Below, piece by piece: positions 35,413-45,101 of a DNA stretch of 64,000 nt (within the stretch, counting starts at the first letter, position 1; each line of letters opens with the position of its first letter). Source of the stretch: an uncultured Sutterella sp. (lineage in GTDB: Bacteria > Pseudomonadota > Gammaproteobacteria > Burkholderiales > Burkholderiaceae_F); assembly GCA_958347955.1 (NCBI GenBank), contig CATVXH010000003.1, positions 127,320 to 191,319 on the forward strand, written 5' to 3'. A model generated the notes under the pieces. It was not told the DNA's origin, searched no databases, and saw only the letters and a list, made by a program, of their open reading frames with translations. Position numbers and translations under genes: made by a program.

Positions 35413-36882
35413 TTAGCAATTGAGTAGATCAGCCAGGCGTTTGGTCTTCGGTTCGGAGTGACGCTTTTCAAAAATATCATTCCAACGAGCCACTTGCTTT
35501 CTCACTTGATTGGGTGCGGTGGCGCCGACATGGTCACGGGCGGCAATACTGGCTTCGAGCTTCAAAGCTTTTTCGTATACATCTTCTTCAATGAGGTCGC
35601 TAAAGCCTTTCAATTCTTCAAGGCTTAATTCAGCCAGATCACAGCCGCGGTTGCTGGCGAGCTTGACAACAGAGCCGACCACGTCGTGAGCTTCACGGAA
35701 CGGCAATCCCTTCTTCGTGAGATAGTCAGCCAAATCAGTGGCTGTCGGGTAACCCGCCTGAGCGGCTTTTTTCATTTCTTCACGGTTAGGCGTCACGCCG
35801 GGCATCATTTCGATAAAGGCGCGAAGCGTATCCTTCACGGTGTCAATGGCGTCAAATACCGGTTCCTTGTCTTCCTGGGTGTCCTTCGCATAGGCTAAAG
35901 GCAAGCCCTTCATAAGAACAGTGAGGCTAATTAAGTCGCCGGCCACGCGGCCTGCCTTGCCTCGAGCCGTTTCGGCCACATCCGGATTTTTCTTTTGGGG
36001 CATGATGGACGAACCGGTTGTAAAACGGTCAGGCAACATCATGAATTTGAAGCGTTGGCTCATCCAATAAATCAGTTCTTCAGATAAGCGCGAGATGTGC
36101 ATCATGATGAGTGAAGCGGCAGCCGTAAATTCAATGCAGAAGTCACGATCGCTGACCGCATCAAGCGAGTTTTGCATGACGGTTTCAAATCCAAGCAATT
36201 CGGCCGAGTAGTTACGGTCGATCGGATAGGTCGTGCCGGCCAATGCCGCGGCTCCTAAGGGGGATTGGTTGACGCGGCGGCGAAGATCAATTAAGCGAGT
36301 TCTGTCACGCTCAAACATTTCCACATAGGCGAGGAGATGATGACCGAGAGTGACGGGCTGGGCCACTTGCATGTGCGTGAAGCCCGGCATGATCGTGTCG
36401 GTTTCATTGGCTGCGAGATGCACAAGCACTTCCTGCAATTGACTTACGAGGTCAGTGATGGTGTCAATTTCTTCACGCATGTAAAGGCGCATGTCAGTTG
36501 CCACCTGGTCATTTCTGGATCGACCGGTGTGCAAACGCTTGCCGGCGTCGCCCACCAGCTGTGTAAGACGGGCTTCCACGTTCAAGTGCACATCTTCGAG
36601 CTCAAGCTTCCATTCAAATTTACCGCTTTTAATTTCTTCAATGATCTGCTTCATGCCGCGTTTGATATCGGCCAGATCTTCATCGTGCAACACTCCGCAC
36701 TTATTCATCATTGTCGCGTGGGCAATGGAGCCGGCGATGTCGGCCAAGGCCATGCGTTTATCAAAATCAACGCTGGCGGTATAACGCAGCACAAAATCGG
36801 CGACCGGTTCGGAGAAGCGGCCGGACCAGGCTTTTTTCTTTTGAGCCAAGGGGTCAAGATGTTCAGTAGCAACAGTAGTCAT
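35413..36882 (-). CDS. argH: Argininosuccinate lyase
   Basis: 489 aa. Splits argininosuccinate into arginine and fumarate, the last step of arginine synthesis. Seen: the fumarase-superfamily signature [12 protein letters not shown] with the catalytic Ser loop, [12 protein letters not shown], and the N-terminal [13 protein letters not shown]. argG, the preceding enzyme, is at 47 kb, so the pathway is scattered. Divergent from hemC over a 277-base AT-rich gap in which I saw no certain promoter pair. Confidence 0.96.
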   Translation of the reverse strand: MTTVATEHLDPLAQKKKAWSGRFSEPVADFVLRYTASVDFDKRMALADIAGSIAHATMMNKCGVLHDEDLADIKRGMKQIIEEIKSGKFEWKLELEDVHLNVEARLTQLVGDAGKRLHTGRSRNDQVATDMRLYMREEIDTITDLVSQLQEVLVHLAANETDTIMPGFTHMQVAQPVTLGHHLLAYVEMFERDRTRLIDLRRRVNQSPLGAAALAGTTYPIDRNYSAELLGFETVMQNSLDAVSDRDFCIEFTAAASLIMMHISRLSEELIYWMSQRFKFMMLPDRFTTGSSIMPQKKNPDVAETARGKAGRVAGDLISLTVLMKGLPLAYAKDTQEDKEPVFDAIDTVKDTLRAFIEMMPGVTPNREEMKKAAQAGYPTATDLADYLTKKGLPFREAHDVVGSVVKLASNRGCDLAELSLEELKGFSDLIEEDVYEKALKLEASIAARDHVGATAPNQVRKQVARWNDIFEKRHSEPKTKRLADLLNC

Positions 36883-37159
36883 TTTTAATTTTCACCATAA
36901 CGAAAACAGGTATCTCGCATTCTACGCAATTCAAACAGATAAAAACGGCAATTTGTTAAGAAATGTGTGTTTTCTAATTAAAAATACTAATAAAATCAAA
37001 GTGCTAGACATCAATTTGTCGACAGAATGAATGAACTTTTCAAACATTAGAGACTATTAAACAGAAAAATTTTAAAGTCGGTGAGTTTTTCTTAATCAGC
37101 CGTTTTTAAGGAAAACGTGACACAATCACGCATCAAATATTTAGAAGTTAGGATCAATC

Positions 37160-38092
37160 ATGTCTGACAGCATCGTTATCGCTACTCGTGAAAGTCCCCT
37201 CGCTTTGTGGCAGGCCGAGCATGTTCAGTCTCTTTTGACTGATCGTTATCCCGAAAAAGATGTTCGACTTTTGGGAATAACGACCAAGGGCGACCGGATT
37301 TTGGATAAAACTCTTTCAAAGATCGGAGGCAAAGGCCTCTTTGTGAAGGAGTTGGAAATGGCTATGCAGGAAGGTTCCGCTCACTTGGCGGTGCATTCGC
37401 TAAAGGATGTGCCGATGGAGTTGCCTGACGGTTTTGTGTTGGCTGCCGTGAGCACCCGCGAAGATCCTCGCGACGCTTTTGTGAGTCCGCGCTACGAGTC
37501 GCTGGAGGAGCTGCCCGACGGAGCTATTGTGGGCACGGCCAGCCTTCGTCGTGAGCTAATGCTTCGTTCACATTTTCCGCATTTAACGGTTAAGCCTATC
37601 CGCGGCAATGTCGGCACCCGTTTAAAGAAGTTGGATGCCGGCGAATATGATGCTTTGGTGATGGCCAGCGCCGGTTTGAAGCGCTTGGGTTTGCAGGAAC
37701 GTATCCGTGAAATTATCAGCGATGACATTTCGCTGCCGAGCCCGGGGCAGGGTGCCCTTGGCATCGAATGTTTGGCCTCTGATCAGGCCACTCGCGATGC
37801 GGTAGCCTTCATCAATGATGAGCAAACACGCGCTTGTTGCTTGGCTGAACGTGCCGTAAGCCGCGCTTTGGGCGGATCCTGCCAAGTGCCTCTGGCCGCC
37901 TATGCGACCATTTCAGGAGACACAATGAAGCTTCGCGCCTTAGTGGGCGATCACACGACCGGTGAAAGCGTGTTTTCTCAAGCCACAGGTTCATGGACCG
38001 AATACGGCCGTTTGGCTCAAGAAGTGGTTGATGATCTTTTAAATCAAGGCGCTCGGCGCTATATTGAAAAGCTGTTGGCAGATAAACATTAA
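37160..38092 (+). CDS. hemC: Porphobilinogen deaminase (hydroxymethylbilane synthase)
   Basis: 310 aa. Joins four porphobilinogens into hydroxymethylbilane for heme. Seen: ATRESPLALWQAEHV, HSLKDVPMELPDG with the catalytic Asp, the GTASLRR and RGNVGTRL arginines, and GGSCQVPLAAY whose Cys carries the dipyrromethane cofactor. hemD follows after 12 bases. Confidence 0.97.
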   Translation: MSDSIVIATRESPLALWQAEHVQSLLTDRYPEKDVRLLGITTKGDRILDKTLSKIGGKGLFVKELEMAMQEGSAHLAVHSLKDVPMELPDGFVLAAVSTREDPRDAFVSPRYESLEELPDGAIVGTASLRRELMLRSHFPHLTVKPIRGNVGTRLKKLDAGEYDALVMASAGLKRLGLQERIREIISDDISLPSPGQGALGIECLASDQATRDAVAFINDEQTRACCLAERAVSRALGGSCQVPLAAYATISGDTMKLRALVGDHTTGESVFSQATGSWTEYGRLAQEVVDDLLNQGARRYIEKLLADKH

Positions 38093-38104
38093 ACACTGAT
38101 CGCT

Positions 38105-38884
38105 ATGATTCATTATCAAAGACCGATTATTTTGATGCGTCCGGGAGCCTCCAACGATCGTTTGGCCGAGCGTTTGGGTAGACTCGGCATGAATGTTTGG
38201 AAGTGGCCCGCTTTTACGATTTTGCCTCCTGAAGAGCCGCAAAGAGTGAAGGAGCGTCTTTCCGATCTCGATAATTTTGATATGGTGCTTCTGGCAAGTC
38301 CTTCCGCTGTGGCAGCCAGTGCTGTTTATGTAAAAAAGTGGCCTGAGCATATCACGCTGGCCACAATCGGTTCCGGAACCGCGCGAGTTATTCGTTCAGC
38401 CTGGGGTGAGGATACTCCTGTGTTGTACCCTGAGGGGGAAACATTTGAGTCAGGCTCTGAGCGGCTTTTTGAGTTGCTTAAAAACCGTGGTTTTCCTTCC
38501 CGTGTTTTGATCGTGAGAGGTCAGGTTGGCCGCGAGTGGTTAAGGGAGCAACTGTTAGCTCATGGCACTGATGTTGAAGTGTTGCCGGCCTATCAGCGTG
38601 CGCCGCTTGAATTATCCAGTAAAGAACTTGATCATCTTCAGTCTGCTGTTAAGGGACCTGTTCCCATCATTTATTTAACAAGCACAGATGCTGTCGGTGT
38701 ATTGCTTCATGCTGTCAAAACCGTGCCGGGAGCCTTTGAATGGTTGCAAAAAGGTTTTGTGCTTACCATTCATCCCAGACCGAAGAACCAGCTCGAAGAG
38801 GTTGGTTTTAGGAACGTGGCGTTGGTATCAGCCAAAGACGACAAAGTGCAAGAGGCTATCCAGGGTCTTCTCAGCATCAGTTAA
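38105..38884 (+). CDS. hemD: Uroporphyrinogen-III synthase
   Basis: 259 aa. Closes hydroxymethylbilane into uroporphyrinogen III. The family is poorly conserved; seen are the two alternating alpha/beta domains, the start ILMRPGASNDRLAERLGRLG, and YLTSTDAVGVLL in the second domain. The call rests largely on its place directly behind hemC. hemX/hemY, which often follow in proteobacteria, are absent here; a terminator comes next. Confidence 0.88.
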   Translation: MIHYQRPIILMRPGASNDRLAERLGRLGMNVWKWPAFTILPPEEPQRVKERLSDLDNFDMVLLASPSAVAASAVYVKKWPEHITLATIGSGTARVIRSAWGEDTPVLYPEGETFESGSERLFELLKNRGFPSRVLIVRGQVGREWLREQLLAHGTDVEVLPAYQRAPLELSSKELDHLQSAVKGPVPIIYLTSTDAVGVLLHAVKTVPGAFEWLQKGFVLTIHPRPKNQLEEVGFRNVALVSAKDDKVQEAIQGLLSIS

Positions 38885-38910
38885 TTGGACTAAAATAATT
38901 CGATTATGTT

Positions 38911-38939
38911 CGCGGATCGTTAAAAGGGTCCGCGTTTTT
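38911..38939 (+). terminator. Terminator of hemC-hemD
   Basis: 8-bp stem CGCGGATC against GGTCCGCG (38911-38918 with 38927-38934, one G-T pair), then TTTTT. Confidence 0.85.
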
Positions 38940-38964
38940 AAAATTCAAAACAAAGGAACAAACA

Positions 38965-39894
38965 ATGACCGCTTGGATTTTAGGTCACAAGAACCCTGAC
39001 AGTGACAGTATCGTTTCCGCAATCGCCTGTGCCGATCTCTATCGTCAAAGAGGTCTTGATGTAAAGGCTGTTGCTCAAGGTAAGCCTGCTCCGGAAACCG
39101 CTTTCATTTTGGATCGCTTCGGTTTGTGCGCTCCGGAAATTGTGACGAGCGTCGCCGGTCAAGATGTTTATCTTGTTGACTTCTCCGATAAGGCTCAAGC
39201 GCCCGCTGATATTGATCAGTGCAATCTGAAGGGGATTGTGGATCACCACAAGCTCGGCGATGTGACGAGTTCTTCACCGATTGAAGCTGTCATTATGCCT
39301 GTGGGCTGCACCTGCACGATCCTCAAACGCATGTATGACTACCTCGGCTTGACTGTTCCTGCCTCCGTGGCCGGTGCCATGCTTTGCGCCATTCTTTCCG
39401 ACACGGTGATTTTTAAGTCGCCGACCTGTACTGAAGCGGACAAGCAAGCCGCTGCGCAATTGGCTGAAATTGCCGGCGTGGCTGATATTGAGGCGCTCGG
39501 TATGGAACTTTTTACAGCCAAGAGCGCTGTCAAAGGCGTCGCTCCCCGCGACCTGATTTTCCGTGACTTCAAGGACTTCAACATGAACGGCACGAAAGTA
39601 GGTGTCGGCCAGTTGGAATTGGTTTCTTTGGATCTGGTTGCAGACATGAAGTCTGAGATCGAGGCTGAGCTTGCGCGCGTGAAATCTGAAGAAGGTCGCC
39701 ACACGGCGCTTCTTTTGCTCACCGATATCATGAAGGAAGGCTCCGAGCTTCTCATGGCTTCAGACGATGGCGCTAAGATTGCGGTGGCCTTTGGTAAAGA
39801 TCCCGCTGAGCTTGCCAAGGGCAATTTGTGGCTTGACGGCGTAATGAGCCGTAAGAAACAGGTTGTGCCCGCTCTTGAAGCTGCTTTTCGTTAA
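38965..39894 (+). CDS. ppaC: Manganese-dependent inorganic pyrophosphatase (family II)
   Basis: 309 aa. Hydrolyses pyrophosphate to phosphate. Seen: DHH-family motifs GHKNPDSDSIVSA (metal-binding His, Asp, Asp) and VDHHKLGDV, and the C-terminal DHHA2 domain ending SRKKQVVPALEAAF. Needs Mn2+ or Co2+, so it may relate to the MntP Mn2+ exporter at 20 kb (inference). AAAGGAA ribosome-binding site; its own terminators on both sides. Confidence 0.95.
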   Translation: MTAWILGHKNPDSDSIVSAIACADLYRQRGLDVKAVAQGKPAPETAFILDRFGLCAPEIVTSVAGQDVYLVDFSDKAQAPADIDQCNLKGIVDHHKLGDVTSSSPIEAVIMPVGCTCTILKRMYDYLGLTVPASVAGAMLCAILSDTVIFKSPTCTEADKQAAAQLAEIAGVADIEALGMELFTAKSAVKGVAPRDLIFRDFKDFNMNGTKVGVGQLELVSLDLVADMKSEIEAELARVKSEEGRHTALLLLTDIMKEGSELLMASDDGAKIAVAFGKDPAELAKGNLWLDGVMSRKKQVVPALEAAFR

Positions 39895-39914
39895 TCGGAT
39901 TTAAGTGCAGATTG

Positions 39915-39950
39915 AACCGGGTGAGGCTTTCGAAGTTTCCCCGGTTTTTT
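39915..39950 (+). terminator. Terminator of ppaC
   Basis: AACCGGG/CCCGGTT (39915-39921 with 39940-39946) with an inner CTT-TCG-AAG hairpin, followed by T6. Confidence 0.82.
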
Positions 39951-39969
39951 GTTTTAAGGCTTTCTGATC

Positions 39970-41388
39970 ATGATCTATGTCCATGCTTATCCTTTTTTAA
40001 TTGATGATCCTGAAAGAAATGTGAGAAGGATTACATCCGTTGCCAAAGATAAAGTCCTTAATGAGGGGGATGTGTTGCTTTTCCCGTTTCAGGCTTTGAG
40101 CGGAACGGTTGAAGATTTTTGGACGTCTCGAACAGAAAATCGGAACCGGAATGCCCATTGGCTCGGGAAACTCGCGGCTTATTTGAGCAAAACATCCGTT
40201 CGTGTGATTATTCCGGCAGTCATGCCTGAAGGTGTGGGCGTGCTCAGCATTGAAAAAGGCAAAATTCAAAGCTTGGATTTTGAATGGCTCAAGGGTGGAA
40301 TATTCGTTTCGAGCAAACAATGCGGCTTTGACTATGACTTAGTATTCAGAACCGCGTCGGTGGGTGAAGCTTTTGACATACCGGATGCTAATAATCTTAT
40401 TGTTGTGGACGGTCAGGGGTACACCGATGGTCGGGTTTGGTTGGGACAATGCAAGGTGGTTAGGCATGGTCGCACTAAGGCAAACTACACAGCTTTTCCG
40501 GAAGCTTTCAGCGTTGAAGACTCTCAAATCAGTTGGTTGGACGAATATCACGAACGCTTCGCGGCCATGCAATTGGCGCTAAAGCTTTACATGCAGCGTT
40601 GCCGATTTGAAAAGATTACGCTCGGGCTCTCCGGTGGACTTGACAGCGCTGTTGTGGCCGCTTTGGCTGTGAGCGTTGTGGGCGCTGAAAATGTCAATGC
40701 GTATATTCTGCCTTCACGTTATACAAGCAAAGAAAGTTTTTCCGATGCTGGCGACCTTGCGGCGAAATTGGGACTTAAACTCAGGGAGCTTTCGATTGAA
40801 CCGGCAGTAGAGCTTTTGTCAAAAACGGTCTCTCAATATGTGCCTTATTGGGCTAATAAAAACCTGATGCAGGAGAATTTGCAGGCGAGAGTTCGCGGGT
40901 TGCTTTTGATGGCGGCAAGCAACGCAGACGGCTCTTTAGTGCTCAATACCGGTAACAAAAGCGAACTCGCTGTGGGCTACTGTACGCTCTACGGCGATAT
41001 GGTGGGCGGTTTGGCGCCCCTGTCTGACATTTATAAGTCAGATTTGTATCGCATGTGTGAAACGGTTGAATATTTGGCGAATGTGATTCCGACAAATATT
41101 CTCAAAAAAGCTCCGACAGCGGAGTTGCGCGAAAATCAAAAAGATGAGGATTCGTTGCCGCCCTATGAGTTACTCGACGCTGTTCTCAAGGATTTGTTTG
41201 AGGGGCGCTCTGAGGGTAAAAAACTTCGTAAGAAATACGGCTCGGAGCTTGCCGTGCGTATCATCAATTTGGTAAGGCGGGCCCGCTTTAAACACACGCA
41301 AGCGCCACAGGGTGTTGTGCTTTCCTCGTGTCCGATCAAGGGACTGCCGGAGGCTTTTTTTGAAGGGCTTTTGCCTAAACAGCTTTAA
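39970..41388 (+). CDS. nadE: NAD synthetase with degenerate glutaminase domain
   Basis: 472 aa, about 70 residues shorter than usual glutamine-dependent NadE. Seen: a shortened nitrilase-like N-terminal domain (about 1-190) in which the expected FPE catalytic Glu region reads FPFQALSG (38-45) and no clear catalytic Lys or Cys motif is found; then a full synthetase domain with P-loop SGGLDSAVV (221-229), NTGNKSELAVGYCTLYGD and the APTAEL segment. It should amidate deamido-NAD with free ammonia rather than glutamine (inference). Followed by glnB, the usual betaproteobacterial order. Confidence 0.9.
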   Translation: MIYVHAYPFLIDDPERNVRRITSVAKDKVLNEGDVLLFPFQALSGTVEDFWTSRTENRNRNAHWLGKLAAYLSKTSVRVIIPAVMPEGVGVLSIEKGKIQSLDFEWLKGGIFVSSKQCGFDYDLVFRTASVGEAFDIPDANNLIVVDGQGYTDGRVWLGQCKVVRHGRTKANYTAFPEAFSVEDSQISWLDEYHERFAAMQLALKLYMQRCRFEKITLGLSGGLDSAVVAALAVSVVGAENVNAYILPSRYTSKESFSDAGDLAAKLGLKLRELSIEPAVELLSKTVSQYVPYWANKNLMQENLQARVRGLLLMAASNADGSLVLNTGNKSELAVGYCTLYGDMVGGLAPLSDIYKSDLYRMCETVEYLANVIPTNILKKAPTAELRENQKDEDSLPPYELLDAVLKDLFEGRSEGKKLRKKYGSELAVRIINLVRRARFKHTQAPQGVVLSSCPIKGLPEAFFEGLLPKQL

Positions 41389-41407
41389 AACGGTTACGAT
41401 TCATTAG

Positions 41408-41779
<372 letters not shown>

Positions 41780-41780
41780 A

Positions 41781-41864
41781 AGATCAATTATTGATCTCTG
41801 AAAATCCTTATATTAAAGAAGACAGACGATTTTTGATTTTAATCATAAAAATTGTCTGTCTTTC
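41781..41864 (+). terminator. Double terminator of glnB
   Basis: A perfect AGATCAA/TTGATCT stem (41781-41787 with 41791-41797) starts two bases after the stop codon. A second long hairpin has GACAGAC/GTCTGTC (41821-41827 with 41854-41860), extended inward by an A/T stem, and ends in TTT. Confidence 0.75.
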
Positions 41865-41882
41865 TCTATATACTTCAGAGCA

Positions 41883-41980
41883 CTGCCGAAATGCTTTTTT
41901 TGGGTTGATACGGTTTTTACGGGTTTGTAAGCAGACAATGGGGTGGGCCTTCGGGCGCGGGCGTTGATGGGAATCGGCAG
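41883..41980 (+). ncRNA. Candidate structured RNA upstream of an unrecognised gene
   Basis: CTGCCGA (41883-41889) pairs with TCGGCAG (41974-41980) to close a 98-base domain. Inside are TGCTT/AAGCA (41892-41896 with 41929-41933) and a GCC-UUCG-GGC hairpin (41947-41956) in a GC-rich patch within AT-rich DNA. Further small stems follow: TGGAG/CTCCA (42001-42021) and CAGTC/GACTG (42020-42036). It could be a small RNA or the leader of the gene at 42052; no family is recognised. Confidence 0.4.
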
Positions 41981-42051
41981 GCAATAGACTCAGATCTCGT
42001 TGGAGGTATTTTCAAACTCCAGTCAAAACCGGACTGATAAAGGGTTTGGGA

Positions 42052-43086
42052 ATGTCTTTTCATACAGTGTCTTTTCTTCAGGCCAGTTTTTACGCCACTT
42101 CGTTTTTTTCCAAAACATTTATTCATCCGATTAACCATGCGATACAGTCTCCTGACGATAGGAGTTGGAAATCTGTCAGCGATGATGTTTTGTCTTCGGT
42201 AGCCTCAAAGCGATTGCTGACTCTGGTTGGAATTGAACTTAATCGTGAATTGCAGGGTTTGGCGATAGAACACATCAACGGTTGGGTTTTCCATTCTAAA
42301 AATGCCTTGGCTATTAAAGAAAAACTTGAGAAAGCGGCCCATCGTTACGCACGGATTCGGGACGGAGTATTTGCCGAGGAATTGCGGGAAGCCCTTACCG
42401 GACTATTTCTTCGGGATCCGAGATTTCAGGCGCGCTTAAGCGACTATGACGAAATCAATGAAGCTGTCGGCGATGTGACAAAAAGAGTCCTTACCCAGTG
42501 CAGATTCAGCTGGGAAATGAGTCTTTTCAATATTGCAGATAAGCGCTCTTTTGGGTTGAGGCTGATGGTTTTGATGCATGATAAGGTCTATGAGAGCACC
42601 AGCAATAAAGGGGCCGATGCCGATATGATGAGTTCGACAAGGTTTGCCCGCTACGAGGATTTCGCAGTAAAAATGGAACAATTTCGCGGATTGGATGAAC
42701 GCTTTGACCGAGCGTTGGCCGACTACAGAAAATCGCTATCTTTTTTCCCCGATGACGGCTCTTCGCTTTACGGCGGCGGTCTTAAAGACTTTTGGCGTGA
42801 ATTGACTCGTTTGGGTGATTATCTGAAAGGAGAACTTGAAAACGATTTCTATGAACAGCCGGGGCTTTGCGATGACTACGATGAAGATAATTTGTTTTGG
42901 CAAATAGAAAATGATGATACGTTGCAGGATTGGGTGACATGGGATCAGGCCGAAATTGAAACCGGAATTGATTTTGGAATAGAAAGAGAGTCGGGGCCTG
43001 AAATTCCCAATGTTAATGACAATTTTGATTTGGGACTGAATTCGGCAGAAAATTTTGTTCTCGAGTTGAGCCCGAATACATTTTGA
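42052..43086 (+). CDS. Unrecognised protein with acidic, Trp-rich C-terminus
   Basis: 344 aa from ATG 42052 (GGGA upstream; a TTG two codons earlier is possible). No signal peptide and no membrane segment beyond a mildly hydrophobic start. Mostly helical in appearance, with an EELREALTGLFLRDPRF region, and an acidic, Trp-rich tail (about 270-315: DDYDEDNLFW, QDWVTWDQ). I do not recognise the family. It sits between a candidate structured RNA and a WYL-domain regulator. Confidence 0.65.
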   Translation: MSFHTVSFLQASFYATSFFSKTFIHPINHAIQSPDDRSWKSVSDDVLSSVASKRLLTLVGIELNRELQGLAIEHINGWVFHSKNALAIKEKLEKAAHRYARIRDGVFAEELREALTGLFLRDPRFQARLSDYDEINEAVGDVTKRVLTQCRFSWEMSLFNIADKRSFGLRLMVLMHDKVYESTSNKGADADMMSSTRFARYEDFAVKMEQFRGLDERFDRALADYRKSLSFFPDDGSSLYGGGLKDFWRELTRLGDYLKGELENDFYEQPGLCDDYDEDNLFWQIENDDTLQDWVTWDQAEIETGIDFGIERESGPEIPNVNDNFDLGLNSAENFVLELSPNTF

Positions 43087-43212
43087 GGAATTCGGAAGTT
43101 TTTGAGCATGCGGGATTGACCGTTAGCGCTAAAGATTGAGCGGCCTTTGTATTGAGAAATGGCTCAAAAGCAGATACCATATGGAACTGATTTTAGTCTT
43201 AAGGTGTTGATA

Positions 43213-44208
43213 ATGGATTTCAAAGTTCGGTTAATGAAAATAGACCGCCTTATCAGTGAGAAAGGCGTTGTGACTTTTGAAGAGTTGCAACGGGCAACGG
43301 GGGCTGCGCCTGCCACTGTTAAGCGCGATATCCGCTACATGCGTGAAGAGCTTAAGGCTCCGATTACTTTTTCTCGCATTCGGGGCGGTTACCTTTTCGC
43401 AAAAAATCGGGCGGAAGCCAAGCGCGATGATTTTTATGACAGAAGATCAATGTGGTTTACGCCGGACGAACTTTACTGCATGGTCAAGACGTTAAATAAT
43501 TTTGCTGAATTGGAAAAAAATCGTAAGGGATACCTGATAAAAGACCTGCGTCAGATGGCTGCCCGCATTCGTTCGAGCATGTTTGAAGAACAGGCCAACG
43601 CCGATGAATTGTTAAAGCGAGTGGAAATTCACGAACCGAAGCGTAAACCTATTGTGAGCGAAACCTTTGAGGTAATCGGTCAAGCATTGGTGCACCGCCA
43701 GCGAGTTCGCATCGTTTATTACTCGGAAAGCAAGAAGGAAGAAACCCGTCGTGTGGTGAGCCCCATGCGATTGAATTACTATCGGAATCGCTGGTACCTT
43801 GATGCTTGGTGCCATGAGCGGGGGGCGCTCAGAAGCTTTAATATCGAGAACATTCGGTATGCCGATATCATGCAAATGGGTGTGAAGGTTGTTCCCATGA
43901 AAACGGTTGAGGCGGAGCTGGATCGCTATTACGGCATGTACCGTTCAGGCGATCTGCAGTGGGCCCGAATCCGTTTCGCTGGGGTGGCAGCCAAAATTGC
44001 CAGTCAGGTTGTCTGGCATCCCGACCAAATGGAACTTTGGCTCAAAGATGATCTTTATGAGTTGACGATTCCCTTCTCGGGCAACAGCCCCGAATTGGTC
44101 GGCGACATTCTCCGCTATGGTCCCGCGGCTAAAGTCGTTGAGCCTGAAAGCCTAAAAATTCAGGTTTGCGAGGCGCTCAAGGCTTCTCTGAAAAATTACG
44201 ATAAGTGA
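43213..44208 (+). CDS. WYL-domain transcriptional regulator
   Basis: 331 aa from ATG 43213 (AAGG upstream); an upstream frame start has no support. Seen: N-terminal DeoR-type winged helix (VTFEELQRATGAAPATVKRD, about 21-40), a WYL domain (about 155-220, with VYYS, SPMRLNYY and RWYLDAW) that in this family binds nucleic-acid ligands or nucleotides, and a WCX C-terminal extension. The target may be the preceding unrecognised gene or the following phosphoesterase, 17 bases downstream. Confidence 0.85.
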   Translation: MDFKVRLMKIDRLISEKGVVTFEELQRATGAAPATVKRDIRYMREELKAPITFSRIRGGYLFAKNRAEAKRDDFYDRRSMWFTPDELYCMVKTLNNFAELEKNRKGYLIKDLRQMAARIRSSMFEEQANADELLKRVEIHEPKRKPIVSETFEVIGQALVHRQRVRIVYYSESKKEETRRVVSPMRLNYYRNRWYLDAWCHERGALRSFNIENIRYADIMQMGVKVVPMKTVEAELDRYYGMYRSGDLQWARIRFAGVAAKIASQVVWHPDQMELWLKDDLYELTIPFSGNSPELVGDILRYGPAAKVVEPESLKIQVCEALKASLKNYDK

Positions 44209-44225
44209 TTAGCGGAGATTGACTT

Positions 44226-45077
44226 GTGACATTCCATCGTACCTATCACTATCGACACAAGACTCGGGAAACGCACAGCAAACCGGTCAATGCGAAAGTT
44301 TCACCCGAACAGGTCGCTGAGGAAATTTTTTTCTGTGGCGACCCTCACGGCTCTTTTGACCATATTTTGCAGGCAGCCAAAGAACACCGTCCCAAAGCCA
44401 TGGTGATTTTGGGCGATTTGCAGCCGCCGGCGCCTTTGCATGAGGTTTTGGCTGATATTCTGAGTTTTGTGGAAGTCTGGTGGATTCCGGGCAATCACGA
44501 CACGGATAACGATCTTTTTTACGACAGACTTTGGCGAAGCGAGCTCGCGGGACATAATCTTCACGGTCGTGTGGCATTGGTCAACGGTTTGCGAATCGCG
44601 GGGTTGGGCGGAGTTTTCCGTGGTCAAATCTGGATGCCTCCGCAGGCTCCGAACTATATGTCCGCCGGCGCATTCATTCGTCGCATCGGACGAGGCAATA
44701 TGTGGAGGGGAGGTTTACCGCGCAGACACCGCACATCAATTTTCCCGTCGACATACGATAACCTTTTGCAGCACAGGGCTGACGTGCTTGTGACCCATGA
44801 AGCGCCGGGCTGCCACCGCAAGGGTTTCCTCGCCATTGATCAATTGGCTAAAAAACTGCAGGTGAAGTATTTATTTCATGGCCATCAACACGAGGACCGT
44901 CATTATCCGACTTATTACGGCTTTACGCCGCGTGGTGTCGGCTACAGGGGTATTGTGAATCTGAAAGGGGACGATATTGTGCCTGCGCAAATTGATCCTC
45001 GTGACGCCATGGAGTATGCGGAGCAGTCACAATCGCTTGAGCGTATTGAACGCGCCATGTTCAAACGCCTGGGGTAA
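44226..45077 (+). CDS. Calcineurin-like metallophosphoesterase
   Basis: 283 aa, GTG start. Seen: all metal-site motifs in order, CGDPHG (DxH), LGDLQ, GNHDT, THEAPG and FHGHQH. Its substrate is not readable; the fold cleaves phosphomonoesters or diesters, including nucleotides and nucleic acids. It follows the WYL regulator after 17 bases, so one unit is likely. The stop codon lies inside a hairpin. Confidence 0.88.
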   Translation: MTFHRTYHYRHKTRETHSKPVNAKVSPEQVAEEIFFCGDPHGSFDHILQAAKEHRPKAMVILGDLQPPAPLHEVLADILSFVEVWWIPGNHDTDNDLFYDRLWRSELAGHNLHGRVALVNGLRIAGLGGVFRGQIWMPPQAPNYMSAGAFIRRIGRGNMWRGGLPRRHRTSIFPSTYDNLLQHRADVLVTHEAPGCHRKGFLAIDQLAKKLQVKYLFHGHQHEDRHYPTYYGFTPRGVGYRGIVNLKGDDIVPAQIDPRDAMEYAEQSQSLERIERAMFKRLG

Positions 45078-45087
45078 TGCCCAGGCG
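45066..45087. terminator. Hairpin between phosphoesterase and AI-2E-type gene
   Basis: Perfect 8-bp stem CGCCTGGG/CCCAGGCG (45066-45073 with 45080-45087) holding the phosphoesterase stop in its loop. The T-run comes only 15 bases later, so it is a weak terminator for either convergent gene. Confidence 0.5.
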
Positions 45088-45101
45088 CTTGAGTAGATAA
45101 A

